Source: CAYPTY01 sp964413935 (GTDB taxonomy: Bacteria > Bacteroidota > Rhodothermia > Balneolales > Balneolaceae). From it: a DNA stretch of 64,000 bases. The stretch is from the NCBI GenBank assembly GCA_964413935.1, contig CAYPTY010000001.1, forward strand, positions 164,948-228,947, in the 5' to 3' direction. A program made the translations under genes and the position numbers. Positions 51,793-62,058 of this stretch are shown here, in pieces. How positions within the stretch are numbered: the stretch's first letter is position 1; each line of letters opens with the position of its first letter. Below the pieces are notes generated by a model, which was given only the letters and a program-made list of their open reading frames with translations, was not told the DNA's origin and made no database searches.

Positions 51793-54700
51793 TTATTTAA
51801 TGAGTGTCATCTTGCGCGTCTGCGTAAACTGATTGCCTGATACCGATTCAGCCCGGATGATGTAGAAATAAACCCCTGATGCCAGATTGCGGGCATCGAA
51901 ATTGAGATTGTAGTATCCCGCGATTTGATCACCATCAACCAGCTGCTGCACGCGACGGCCAAGCACATCAAATACAGCCAGACTCACTTTCGCGTTTTCC
52001 GGCAGCTGATACTGAATGCTGGTCGTCGGGTTGAAAGGATTCGGGAAGTTCTGCGAGAGTTCAAACTGCTGAGGCAGTTCAGAGCTTACATCCAGACTGG
52101 CTGAAGCGTGAGTCAGTTCTGCATCCCCATCCACCGGAATCAGTTCGGAAATGATATCCAGCTCGGTATTCGAGCCATCCAGTGAGCGGATTTTAATTTC
52201 AGCAATTTCACGATTATAAGCCGGAGCACGCTTCCCGAAGTTAGCAGCCTGAATGTAGAGCAATCCAGCTGTACTGTCGATGTGCGACAGCATCACGGAA
52301 TTGGATTCTTCATATACATTGAATACCTCAGAATCGCTTACGGACTGAATACGAACCTGATTCGGATTGTACTCGATTTGCAATCCAAGACCTTTCAGGC
52401 TCTGGCTACTGCTCAGCTTAATTCCATATGTGATCTCAGTTATTCCACCATCCGCTGTGTACACTTTTTCGGAGGATTTCTTCTCAATGCGAATGGCTTC
52501 ACTGCCGGACTGTATTTTAGCATTGGCCGTTGTCATTTTAGCCTGATTGTACACACTGCCCTTGTTCAGCTGCACACTGAGATTCCAGTATCGGATAAAG
52601 GTGATGAGATCTTCAATGTCGAAGCCATTTGCATCTACGATATCAACTCTGTAGTCAGGGAATGTAGAGCCACTTTTAACTCTGAATGGTGCTAGTTCAT
52701 AGGCACTTAAATCATTATTGATCCAGGCATCACTGAACGCGATAAGGTCTGAAACCCATACTGCACCTGATAAATCATAGTCACCAAGCAAAGCGACTTC
52801 ATAAGTTACCGGATCCTGATAATTGTCATTTACACCATCGTAAACGCCATTTTGGTTAGAATCAATAAAGTACTCCCCACCAGAATTCTCGAATACAGTT
52901 TCTGATGATAACGTAAAGGTGAAACTATCTAGTGGGTATACAAGCGTTTGTTCTGGAGTGAAGAAAATTCGTGAGTCTCCTTGTGTTCCTCTGCCACTCT
53001 CAATACTGTTGAAATTATTTCCAGTCAAGGATATTGCACCATTAAATATATCGAACTTGACAGCACTGCTTAATGAGCTGATGTCTTCATTGAAAGTGAT
53101 CGAGACTCTGTCTCTTCCACCGTAACCTCTTACCGGAGCAATTCTGTTTGCATTTGGGGTAGTTACACTTGCTATGGTAAGCGGTGTTTGTACAATATTT
53201 CTGTGCAGGGTTGTGATTCCATCCGTAGCTGAGCGATAGGCAAAATCGAAATCACCATCGTTGTCCGAATCAAAGAGGATGTTATCGCTGATGGATTTAC
53301 TGCTGTTTTCAAAACCACCGCTCTCACCAAATGTACCTGAACCCTGATTCAGGAATACCTTAACCGTTGTTGGGCCGCTTGCAAGCACATCCAGATTACC
53401 GTCGCCATTCATATCGCCCACATCTATTTTTCTGATATTTTCGGGGAAGGCGAACAGCACAGCTTCGTCTGTGAAGGATCCAGAACCGTTGTTGCGATTA
53501 ACCTGAACACGTCTCGGATTCAGACCGCTGGATGAAGTGATAATATCCTGGAACCCGTCCAGGTTTTCGTCCATGATTTCGATGTCGGTAATTCCACTTA
53601 CCACGCTGGCCGTTGATTTGGTAAAGCTGCCATCCCCCTGCTGGGTGTATACACTCACGTTGTTGTTGGCAACCTCAGCGGAAACCACATCCATCAAACC
53701 GTCACTGTTCACGTCGGTTATTTCGATGTCAATCGGGCCACCTGCATTGGCACTGATTACCACCTGCGGACCAAAGAGTACCGTATCGGAATGACTCAGA
53801 TTCGGATAGTAATTGATTTTACTGTCAAGTGTGGAGGAGATGATTACATCCTGCCGGCCATCGCGGTTCATATCAGCAACTTCGATGTCGGTTGGCAATG
53901 AATTGGAAGCCGTGAATGGAATAATGTCGTAGGTGTTATCAACATCATTTTGAAGGCCGTTATTCAGAAATACCGTAAAGGCGTTGTTGGATCTTGGCAG
54001 GCTTACAAAATCAGGATAATTACCCCCGCGGATATTAATGGGTTTGATTCGCTGGACTGAACCCACGGAAGATGAAAGGGTAAGCAGATCGCCGAATTGT
54101 CCGCTGCCGTCATTCAGGCGATAATCCACGCGGTTGGCATCCGGGAAGGTTTCTAATAGATCCAGATCTCCATCATTGTCGACATCAGCAGCGGTAAGGG
54201 TTCCGAAAAAGGTATCCGAAGTGTAATCCACTCCACCGCTAAACAGGCCATCTGTTCCTCTCAGAACCGTGAATGGTATTTTAGCGGTATGGGCATAGTT
54301 CTCTGAGGTCAGAATAACCTCAGCAGGCCCGGCCGACAGTGAGGATGGCAGTGTAATATTCACATAGGCACTGTCCGTGAAGTTAACAGGGGCATTTTCG
54401 CCGTTAATGTTAACCAGAACAGAACTGAAGCCAAATCCACGAATACGAACGTCCAGGCCTGCTGCTGTAGCTGATGGCACAAATTCGGTAATACTTGGCT
54501 GTATGGCCACCACCGAATCTACAGAGATGTAGCTGGCATTACCGCTGAAGTCAAAGGCACCGATAAAGTATTCGTAAGCCCTTCCGTTTTCTACATCCTC
54601 ATCAAGGAAGAAAGAATCGGTAATCAGATCATTGGTGATAAAGAATGATACAGAGTCGCCTGCCAGTCGTCTGAGAATACGATAACCTGCCAAATCAGCC

Positions 54701-57700
54701 TCAACATTATCATCCCAGTTGAGTTCAATGCGGCCAATGCGCTGTGTTGCACTTACATTCGTGGGCTGAGCCGGTGGCGGGTCTGTATTTTTATGCAGGG
54801 TGATGTCGGCATAGTTCGGGTTTTCATTCACTGAAACAATGTCCAGATCCCCATCGCCATCCACATCACCAAGCTCAAAATATCTGGAATCAACATCGCT
54901 GATGAAGGTGAAATTAGAAATATCATTCACACTCCCTCCGCTTCCATCGCTAATAATGGTATATAAGACGCCATCCGCTCCGGCATCCACAACCAGATCA
55001 TCCAGGCCATCACCACTAATATCTGCGGCAACCACCCGATCCGGGGCCGCAATGAAGGGCGAGATAAGGGTATTGGTTAGATTTGAGCTTCCATCATTGG
55101 AATAGATGTAGGCAAAACCATTACTCTGGCTGTCGGATGCAAGTATCACCAGATCAGAAACAAGGTCGTTATTAAAATCCCCGGCATCTACAAATCTTCC
55201 GGTTGTACCACCAGCGATGAACTCATTTCTGAGGCCAAACCCGCTGCCCGTGTTTAGGTAAAAGGCCGGTATCCCGCCACCGCCGGCGTATATAATATCA
55301 GGGAAGCCATTGTTATCCAGATCTGCAGAAATAATTTCACCCACATCACCTATTGTGGTGTTATTGGCCTCGATTACCGTTGCATTTGTAAAGTCTCCAA
55401 GGCCGGTATTGAGCTGGTAGTAGAGGGTAGAAGTTCCCGGGCCAGTAACACTGAATACAATATCGAAGTCTGCATCATTATCGATATCAATCATCTCTAT
55501 GTTATTGACATTACCCAGGTCCTGACCCTGTACGATTTGCGGATCGGAAAACTGACCGTTGCCCAGGTTTCTGAGCCAGTAAATACTGAAGTCGCCATTA
55601 TCCGTGAATACAATATCCCGGCTGCCATCCAGATCAACATCCACAATACGGATGTCTTCCCGGTTCAGGCCGTTTGCGGGTTCACCAAAAAAGTCAGAAG
55701 TAATGAGATTGTAATCACCGAATCCGTTATCTGTACCGAGATATTCAAACCAGCCAATGCTGTTGTCATCGCCGGTATAAAGTACAACCAGGTCTAGGTC
55801 ACCATCGGCATCCAGATCGCCCAGTCTGGCAGTCTCAGCATGTCCTGTATAGGAATTTAACTCTTCGACGGAATTGTAAAATCCACGGTCATCTTGAACG
55901 ATGGTCAGGAATTCCGGCAGCAGCAGTTCCATTCCATCGTTATTCACCCTGATTCGGTAAGTACCCGGATCCACGAAAGGTGCAATCAGGCTGAGTGATC
56001 GTTCCTGAACCTGACTCACGGTTGCATTGAAGGAACCGGAAGCATTTTCCAGTACAGCTGAGGTCGATGAAGCATTGGTTAAGTTGGACGCAGCAATTTT
56101 AACGATTTCACCACCTGAGGCTGTCGGACTTAGCAGACTTTGCAGGGATTTGTATTTAAATCGTGAAAAAGCCTCATTGGATGGAGCTGTTTCAATTCCT
56201 GAACCATCTTCAACAGCCGTTACTACATAATAATATTCTTCGTTCGGAGATACGCTCTGATCAGAAAGAAAGAGATCAGGGATGGGAACGGGTGTGAGGC
56301 GGTCAGCTGAGTTCAGGTTATCGATGGGTGAAGTGGAGCGGTAAACATTATACCCACCCACCAGAATATCGGCGGGAGCATCCCATTCCAGTATGATTCC
56401 CAAATTATTTTCGGTAGCGGTCAGGTTACCGGGAGCAACCGGATCCAGGTTTTCAAACCAGACAATTCTCCCTGCTGAATTTGAGGTCAGCAGGATGTCA
56501 AAGTCACCATCATTATCCATATCACCAAGACTCAGGTCAGCAGCACCTGCCTCGGTAGCTGTAATCAGTTCTTCTGTGTTGAATACACCGGATCCCAGAT
56601 TTTCATGTATATAGATTCCAGATGCTGATGAAGAAGAGCTTACAATATCCGTATCCCCGTCACCATCCAGATCCGCAGCTCTGACGTCGAATACACCCGT
56701 AACACCATTCGAAAGGGCTTGCGGTGCCCCAAAAGAGCCGGATCCGTTATTGGAATACCAGTTTATGGTGCCGCTCGACTGGAAGCCTACGATCACATCC
56801 AGATCACCGTCTCCATCGATGTCTGCCAGATCTGCACCCAGGGGATTATTGGTGGATGCACTGATATTGTTCGCTGTACTGAACAGGCCTTCATCAAGGT
56901 TTTCAAACCAGGCGATGACTCCGGTTGAGCCCGTAGTTGCAAAAATATCAAGGTCGCCATCATTATCCAGATCTCCGGATCGTACTCTGAACGGGCCATT
57001 GAAAGAATCGGATACGTAAAATAAATCACCAAAACCACCCTGTCGGTCATTGGGATTCCAGGCAATATAATTTCCGGCTCTTGAGGGATACACAATATCC
57101 AGGTAACCATCAGAATTCAGATCGGCAAAGAGTACATCTTCTGGAGTACTGATTCCACTCTCAGCAACCTCAGCCGTAAAGGTGTCATTTCCGTTATTTT
57201 TGAGAATGACAATATTGGAACCTGAGACATTGGAAATTACGAGGTCAATATCCCCGTCCAGATCATAGTCACCTTCGTCGATACCCGTTGGTCCATTACT
57301 CAGGCTACCCGTTACCAGGTTACCAACCTGCTGAAAGTTGTTATTACCTTCATTTCTCAGCCAGGAAACATTATCCGTATTGGTAACATTAATTACCACA
57401 TCAAGATCACCATCCCCATCCAGGTCAGACAGCTGATTGCCACGGGGACTGTTTAATGATGACTGAAGAATATTGCCCTGATTGAAGCCGAACCGTGCTT
57501 CTTCTGTTTTGGCTACCGTAAATTTCTTATCAAGTGTACGCTCGCCTGCATCATTGTTTACCCTTAGAGTCTGAAAGCCCGGGTCAACATCGGGTACAGT
57601 GACCACAACCTTATTATCGAGCAGGTTTTCAATACTCGCCTGCACTCCACCGATGGTAACTGTAAGGGTTCCATAGGACGAAAAGCCGGTACCGTAGATC

Positions 57701-60700
57701 GTCAGACGGCTGCCCGGTGCTGCAACCCGCATTTCAACATCGGTAATGCCGTAACGAATGAACTCCTCGTTCTCAAAGAAAAAGACCTGGTCTGTGATGG
57801 ATGACACATTAATGATGTCCAGGTCTCCATCCTCGTCCACATCGGAAGTAATGATATTTAGCGGTCCATTAACATTGTCAACGGTAAAACTGGGAAATGG
57901 GAAAACGCCGGTATTCTCCAGCCAGGTTATGCGATCTTCTACGGGCTGGCTAATACTTAAATCTATATCACCATCCCCGTCCAGATCATCTGCTATGATA
58001 TACGTCGCACCCGGAATATTTTCTGCGACAACTACTGATGAAAAACCTGACTGTGGACCATTGTTCAGATAGGCGTCCACTATACCATTTCCCCGATCAA
58101 CGCTGATCACGTCTGGAAAACCATTTTGGTCTATATCCGCGATGGTCACATCGAAAGCCTGGGACTGGATACTCGACAGGTTATTCAGGGTAAAGTTTCC
58201 GGTACCATCATTTTCATGCCAGTTTACTTTAAATGAGGTTACTTCAAGGCCGGTCGAAGCAAGATCGATATCACCATCTTTATCTATATCGGCCGCAAAG
58301 ATCTGATAAGGCTGGTCGATGGATTGTGTGATCAAAAACTGTGAACCAAAGTTGCCATCACCTTCCCCTTCTACCCATGCGATGCGGTCGTTATTATAAC
58401 CAGTAAAGGCTATATCCAGGTTTCCGTCACCGTTGAAATCAGCCAGCTGGACGCTTCTTGCAGAGCCTGCGGTAGAGGTGACAATTTCAGGAGGACCAAA
58501 ACCGCCATTCTGATCATTCGGTAACCACACCACATTATTTGTATTGGCAGAGACCGCGGCAATGTCTGTAAATCCGTCGTTATTAATATCGCCATAAGCA
58601 AGTTCCAGTGCCTGAGTTACTTCAGTTGTGATGATCTCCGGGCTTGCATAGGTGTTATCTCCGTTATTCCTAAGCAGTGTAAGATTACCAGTCGTGATCG
58701 AACCGATTACAATATCACGGTCATCATCCTCATCCACATCGAAGGCCACTACACTTGAAGCACCATCAACTAAACTGCTGTTCAACGTTTGCGCACCGAG
58801 ATACTGAACAGGGCGGGTACTCAGTACCGTAAAATCTTCATTATAGGCATCTGTGCCGTTATCATTGCTGACTTCGAGGAAACGAGGGCCTTCTCCAATA
58901 TCCGGTACAACCACCGAAATACGGGTTTCATTTACGTCGTTGATGGTTGCAGATACGCCATCAAAAGTTACAGTAAGGTTGGCCTCATCCAGTCCGCTGC
59001 CAAAAATATCCACGGATGAACCCGGAGCGCCGGCCTGAGGGAAAATGGTGGTTACGCTGATTTCCTGATCTACAGTAGCTTCAACATTCTCGTACCAGAC
59101 AATGGTATTATCAATGAAATCAGCACTGATTACATCCAGAGTGCCATCTGCATTCAAATCTGCAACACGCACTTCCCAGGGGGTAACCTGAGCACTTCCT
59201 AAGCTATTCGCAGAACTGAATGAACCCGAACCCAAATTCTCAAACCATAACACATCGCTGTTGTCAACATCAGCTGCAAGGATATCCAGATCGCCATCAC
59301 CATCAAAATCCGCCCCATAAACACTGCTGTAACTAGCACCATTACCGTCAATTAATTGTTGAGTAAATGATCCTGAGTTGTTTTCGTTTAGGAATAAAAA
59401 TATTTCGCTGTTTACGCCTACTGCAGTTGAAGCAAGAATATCTATGTCTCCATCTCCATCAACATCACCTGCAAATACGGATCTAAATCCGCCTGAACCA
59501 ATGGATACTGGGGCTGCATACGTCTGGTCACCATTGTTTCGTATATATCTGACATCATTTTCAGCTGCAAATACGATATCAATATCTCCATCTCTGTCCA
59601 TATCCTGGGCAACAATCTCATATGCTGAGGTGGTCTGACTGTTTAAATTAGATCTGATGAACGTGCCATCAGTTTGGTTCTCCCATATACTGATTGTACC
59701 CGTTGAAATATCAGACCCGATAATATCCGTAAAGCCGTCTTTATTGAGATCAGCAGCAGTTAAATAAAAGACAAAGTCGTCTATATTACTGTCAATCACG
59801 GTACCAGAAGCAAAACCGGATCCGGTATTCAGATATATTATCAGCTGGTCGTCATCCAGTGAGCTTGCTGCAATATCAAGGTCGCCATCGTTATCAGCAT
59901 CCAGAAGAGTGACATCCACCACTCCGGACCCCGCAAAAATCGTTGAGGTAAACTGAACGACTCCGGATCCATCCATCCGATATACAATTATCTCATTATC
60001 TGCACGATTTGCAGTTACAATATCCAGATCTCCATCCCTATCCATATCTGCAATTTCAAAACCGTAGATTCCGTTTGCAATTACACTAATGTTTCGGGCA
60101 CTGGCAAAACCAATAGACTCTTCTGTTAAAAGTTGAATCTTAAAAGGTGAAACAACATTAGCTCCACTGGTTTCTACATAAACCTCTGTCGGGCCAATAC
60201 CACCCGGCACTTCAGCTATTATTCTATTATTGGTATAAAGATTAACCACTGCACCATCTGCTCCAGGTCCTGCGAAGTAGACGGATGGGGTACTCCCATC
60301 ATCAAAACCATTACCCCAGATTTCAATTTGCTGATTGGAAATTGCGGCTCTTGGCTGCAAATCATTCACATAGAGTTCATTTGTTGGCTGCGGCTCAGAG
60401 GTATTATCCACAACAGAAATATTATCAATCAAAAAGGCATCCAATCCGGCATTTACGGAACCGTCTTTGGTGTATGCGAAATAAAGGGAAGAATCCCCTT
60501 CTGCTAAATTCACCTGTGGAAAATCAAACCAGTCAATTTCACCTGAGCGCTGATACTCATCCGGACAGGTAATAAGCCCGGATATATTGTTGTATACACA
60601 GAGGTGGAAGAAGTCGAACGATGCCTCACTGGATACACGCAATTTGAAGTCTGCAGTTCCCCCGCCCGACCCTACTGCGTCGGGAAAATGAACACCCCAA

Positions 60701-61125
60701 ATTACCGCTGCTGCATCATTGATTGAAGAAATGTTACCACTGAGAACGCTTGGGGTGCCTTCAAAACTATCCGAATTACTTACAATAGTAGGCTCTACAT
60801 CCTGAACAGGCACGGTTGTAACGCTATTATCATCGCCACGAAACTGATAAGTGAAATCTCCAGAGATTGTATAAAAGACTCCTTGCGGAAAGGAAGCATT
60901 ATTGAAATCAAAGAAGAAATCGAATGGTAATTTAGCCTTGGCACCTGATTCAGGGCTGAGCTTTACCGTCTTTGCATTTTCAATTCTGGCATTGATAATC
61001 TGATTCTCTGACTGTGGTTTTTCTTCCTGAGCCACAGCAGTGATGGGTGTAGCCATCGAAATTACAAGGAAGAGACTAAACAGCTTCAAACTTTGCTTCA
61101 TGGATAATGTATTTCTGAAATTCAT
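51793..61125 (-). CDS. Giant secreted multi-propeller VCBS/FG-GAP protein with dockerin-like, cohesin-like and T9SS domains
   Basis: This 3110-residue protein starts with a signal peptide (about 1-32). Approximate layout: MAM-like beta domain (33-245); IPT1 (250-335); propeller 1 (340-685); IPT2 (688-762); propeller 2 (765-1125); IPT3 (1127-1208); propeller 3 (1212-1558); FN3 (1560-1652); IPT4 (1654-1743); propeller 4 (1745-2110); FN3 (2113-2205); IPT5 (2208-2288); propeller 5 (2290-2645); Ig-like (2647-2773); dockerin-like (2777-2845, GDYDLSGAVWVSD and VDANGFDIEDL); cohesin-like (2885-3010); type IX sorting domain (3022-3110, NFPNPFNPTTSIQY). Each propeller block holds exactly seven DxDxDGDxD-type loops, 35 in total, one degenerate (INIRGGNYPD). 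It is likely exported across the outer membrane, calcium-dependent and adhesive. It starts six bases after the cohesin lipoprotein stop; ATG 61101 is an alternative. Confidence 0.93.
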   Translation of the reverse strand: MNFRNTLSMKQSLKLFSLFLVISMATPITAVAQEEKPQSENQIINARIENAKTVKLSPESGAKAKLPFDFFFDFNNASFPQGVFYTISGDFTYQFRGDDNSVTTVPVQDVEPTIVSNSDSFEGTPSVLSGNISSINDAAAVIWGVHFPDAVGSGGGTADFKLRVSSEASFDFFHLCVYNNISGLITCPDEYQRSGEIDWFDFPQVNLAEGDSSLYFAYTKDGSVNAGLDAFLIDNISVVDNTSEPQPTNELYVNDLQPRAAISNQQIEIWGNGFDDGSTPSVYFAGPGADGAVVNLYTNNRIIAEVPGGIGPTEVYVETSGANVVSPFKIQLLTEESIGFASARNISVIANGIYGFEIADMDRDGDLDIVTANRADNEIIVYRMDGSGVVQFTSTIFAGSGVVDVTLLDADNDGDLDIAASSLDDDQLIIYLNTGSGFASGTVIDSNIDDFVFYLTAADLNKDGFTDIIGSDISTGTISIWENQTDGTFIRSNLNSQTTSAYEIVAQDMDRDGDIDIVFAAENDVRYIRNNGDQTYAAPVSIGSGGFRSVFAGDVDGDGDIDILASTAVGVNSEIFLFLNENNSGSFTQQLIDGNGASYSSVYGADFDGDGDLDILAADVDNSDVLWFENLGSGSFSSANSLGSAQVTPWEVRVADLNADGTLDVISADFIDNTIVWYENVEATVDQEISVTTIFPQAGAPGSSVDIFGSGLDEANLTVTFDGVSATINDVNETRISVVVPDIGEGPRFLEVSNDNGTDAYNEDFTVLSTRPVQYLGAQTLNSSLVDGASSVVAFDVDEDDDRDIVIGSITTGNLTLLRNNGDNTYASPEIITTEVTQALELAYGDINNDGFTDIAAVSANTNNVVWLPNDQNGGFGPPEIVTSTAGSARSVQLADFNGDGNLDIAFTGYNNDRIAWVEGEGDGNFGSQFLITQSIDQPYQIFAADIDKDGDIDLASTGLEVTSFKVNWHENDGTGNFTLNNLSSIQSQAFDVTIADIDQNGFPDVISVDRGNGIVDAYLNNGPQSGFSSVVVAENIPGATYIIADDLDGDGDIDLSISQPVEDRITWLENTGVFPFPSFTVDNVNGPLNIITSDVDEDGDLDIINVSSITDQVFFFENEEFIRYGITDVEMRVAAPGSRLTIYGTGFSSYGTLTVTIGGVQASIENLLDNKVVVTVPDVDPGFQTLRVNNDAGERTLDKKFTVAKTEEARFGFNQGNILQSSLNSPRGNQLSDLDGDGDLDVVINVTNTDNVSWLRNEGNNNFQQVGNLVTGSLSNGPTGIDEGDYDLDGDIDLVISNVSGSNIVILKNNGNDTFTAEVAESGISTPEDVLFADLNSDGYLDIVYPSRAGNYIAWNPNDRQGGFGDLFYVSDSFNGPFRVRSGDLDNDGDLDIFATTGSTGVIAWFENLDEGLFSTANNISASTNNPLGADLADIDGDGDLDVIVGFQSSGTINWYSNNGSGSFGAPQALSNGVTGVFDVRAADLDGDGDTDIVSSSSSASGIYIHENLGSGVFNTEELITATEAGAADLSLGDMDNDGDFDILLTSNSAGRIVWFENLDPVAPGNLTATENNLGIILEWDAPADILVGGYNVYRSTSPIDNLNSADRLTPVPIPDLFLSDQSVSPNEEYYYVVTAVEDGSGIETAPSNEAFSRFKYKSLQSLLSPTASGGEIVKIAASNLTNASSTSAVLENASGSFNATVSQVQERSLSLIAPFVDPGTYRIRVNNDGMELLLPEFLTIVQDDRGFYNSVEELNSYTGHAETARLGDLDADGDLDLVVLYTGDDNSIGWFEYLGTDNGFGDYNLITSDFFGEPANGLNREDIRIVDVDLDGSRDIVFTDNGDFSIYWLRNLGNGQFSDPQIVQGQDLGNVNNIEMIDIDNDADFDIVFSVTGPGTSTLYYQLNTGLGDFTNATVIEANNTTIGDVGEIISADLDNNGFPDIIYAGGGGIPAFYLNTGSGFGLRNEFIAGGTTGRFVDAGDFNNDLVSDLVILASDSQSNGFAYIYSNDGSSNLTNTLISPFIAAPDRVVAADISGDGLDDLVVDAGADGVLYTIISDGSGGSVNDISNFTFISDVDSRYFELGDVDGDGDLDIVSVNENPNYADITLHKNTDPPPAQPTNVSATQRIGRIELNWDDNVEADLAGYRILRRLAGDSVSFFITNDLITDSFFLDEDVENGRAYEYFIGAFDFSGNASYISVDSVVAIQPSITEFVPSATAAGLDVRIRGFGFSSVLVNINGENAPVNFTDSAYVNITLPSSLSAGPAEVILTSENYAHTAKIPFTVLRGTDGLFSGGVDYTSDTFFGTLTAADVDNDGDLDLLETFPDANRVDYRLNDGSGQFGDLLTLSSSVGSVQRIKPINIRGGNYPDFVSLPRSNNAFTVFLNNGLQNDVDNTYDIIPFTASNSLPTDIEVADMNRDGRQDVIISSTLDSKINYYPNLSHSDTVLFGPQVVISANAGGPIDIEITDVNSDGLMDVVSAEVANNNVSVYTQQGDGSFTKSTASVVSGITDIEIMDENLDGFQDIITSSSGLNPRRVQVNRNNGSGSFTDEAVLFAFPENIRKIDVGDMNGDGNLDVLASGPTTVKVFLNQGSGTFGESGGFENSSKSISDNILFDSDNDGDFDFAYRSATDGITTLHRNIVQTPLTIASVTTPNANRIAPVRGYGGRDRVSITFNEDISSLSSAVKFDIFNGAISLTGNNFNSIESGRGTQGDSRIFFTPEQTLVYPLDSFTFTLSSETVFENSGGEYFIDSNQNGVYDGVNDNYQDPVTYEVALLGDYDLSGAVWVSDLIAFSDAWINNDLSAYELAPFRVKSGSTFPDYRVDIVDANGFDIEDLITFIRYWNLSVQLNKGSVYNQAKMTTANAKIQSGSEAIRIEKKSSEKVYTADGGITEITYGIKLSSSQSLKGLGLQIEYNPNQVRIQSVSDSEVFNVYEESNSVMLSHIDSTAGLLYIQAANFGKRAPAYNREIAEIKIRSLDGSNTELDIISELIPVDGDAELTHASASLDVSSELPQQFELSQNFPNPFNPTTSIQYQLPENAKVSLAVFDVLGRRVQQLVDGDQIAGYYNLNFDARNLASGVYFYIIRAESVSGNQFTQTRKMTLIK

Positions 61126-61131
61126 TACAGC

Positions 61132-62046
61132 TTAAAATGTTTGGTTGATTTCAGCCGATACAAAATCAGCTATGGCCACGTCTTGTCCGTCTTTTGTCTT
61201 CAGCACTGAAGTTGGACTTACGCTGATAATTCCCGAGGTGAATCCAACAACTGGGCGGAAGGTAATTTCGCCGATGGCACCTGAACCACTGATGGGAGCA
61301 AACTCGCCGGCCACACCGCTTTCGATTCGGATAGTATCCCCGGCTACTTCCGTAAAGGTGAGGAAACGGGCGTTGCCACGGTAAAAGAAGCTGCGGGTGT
61401 CTTCAAAGATGCTGATGTCCGATTCACTAACCTGAATAATGCCGCTGTCAAAGACGATGTCCAGTCGATAGGCTGTTATTTCATCGGCTGCATCCACTTC
61501 GTCCAGGAAAATGTTCGCCGTGTAGGTTCCGTCACCGTTGTCAGAAATTTGATTGGGTATAAAAAGGAAAGTTTCTTCCTGAAATACATCCACAGTGAAA
61601 CTACCGCTGAAGGTTTTAGGACTCAGATTTGAATTGGCATCTGAACTGATTTCAACTTCGAAGGTGTAGGTATCTCCGCCAAGTGTTTCAAATACCGTAA
61701 AACTTGCACTACTCGAATTTGAATAGGCCGAGTAGGAAACATCAGCCAGTGATTCACCCGGGGCAGCCAGTTTATAGCGGTATTGTAATCCATCGGTGAT
61801 TCCGGTGCCGGTGGTTTGCCAGGTGAGGTTAATGGTATTGGTGGTTACCGTAAAGGTCTGGTCAAAGCTGAATCCACCTGTGAGTTGCAGATCCGGCAGC
61901 TCGGCATCCGGGTTCTGAGGATCGTTTGGATTATCCCTTTCATCTGCAGGCTCTTCTTCTGAAACCGAATCAATGATCGTGGTGCAGGAAAAACTCGGGG
62001 CAACCAGCGTAATAAAAAGAAATGCGAATAATAAACGTTTTAACAT
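61132..62046 (-). CDS. Cohesin-domain lipoprotein
   Basis: The 304-residue protein has a lipoprotein signal ending VAPSFSC (C21), so it is likely lipid-anchored, most probably at the outer membrane. A Pro/Asp-rich linker (~30-50) leads to an FN3-like domain (~55-150) and a cohesin-like domain (~155-300): ITAYRLDIVFDSGIIQVSES, then GAIGEITFRPVVGFTSGIIS and a final strand near TKDGQDVAIADFVS. Cohesin domains bind dockerins in cellulosomes and elsewhere; here a dockerin-like segment is in the giant protein encoded six bases downstream. The ATG at 62046 has AGGAG at proper spacing. Cohesin-type folds also occur in single-chain type IX proteins, so partnership is an inference. Confidence 0.82.
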   Translation of the reverse strand: MLKRLLFAFLFITLVAPSFSCTTIIDSVSEEEPADERDNPNDPQNPDAELPDLQLTGGFSFDQTFTVTTNTINLTWQTTGTGITDGLQYRYKLAAPGESLADVSYSAYSNSSSASFTVFETLGGDTYTFEVEISSDANSNLSPKTFSGSFTVDVFQEETFLFIPNQISDNGDGTYTANIFLDEVDAADEITAYRLDIVFDSGIIQVSESDISIFEDTRSFFYRGNARFLTFTEVAGDTIRIESGVAGEFAPISGSGAIGEITFRPVVGFTSGIISVSPTSVLKTKDGQDVAIADFVSAEINQTF

Positions 62047-62058
62047 GGTGAGTAACTC

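Noticed and set aside
52282..60572. Several plus-strand open frames in the giant gene
   Set aside because: The minus-strand protein is continuous with regular repeats through this region; the others are reading-frame shadows of the repeats.
51793..61125. Repeats as a CRISPR array or DNA-level tandem repeat
   Set aside because: The repetition is at protein level (calcium loops) with diverged bases; there are no constant repeats with unique spacers.
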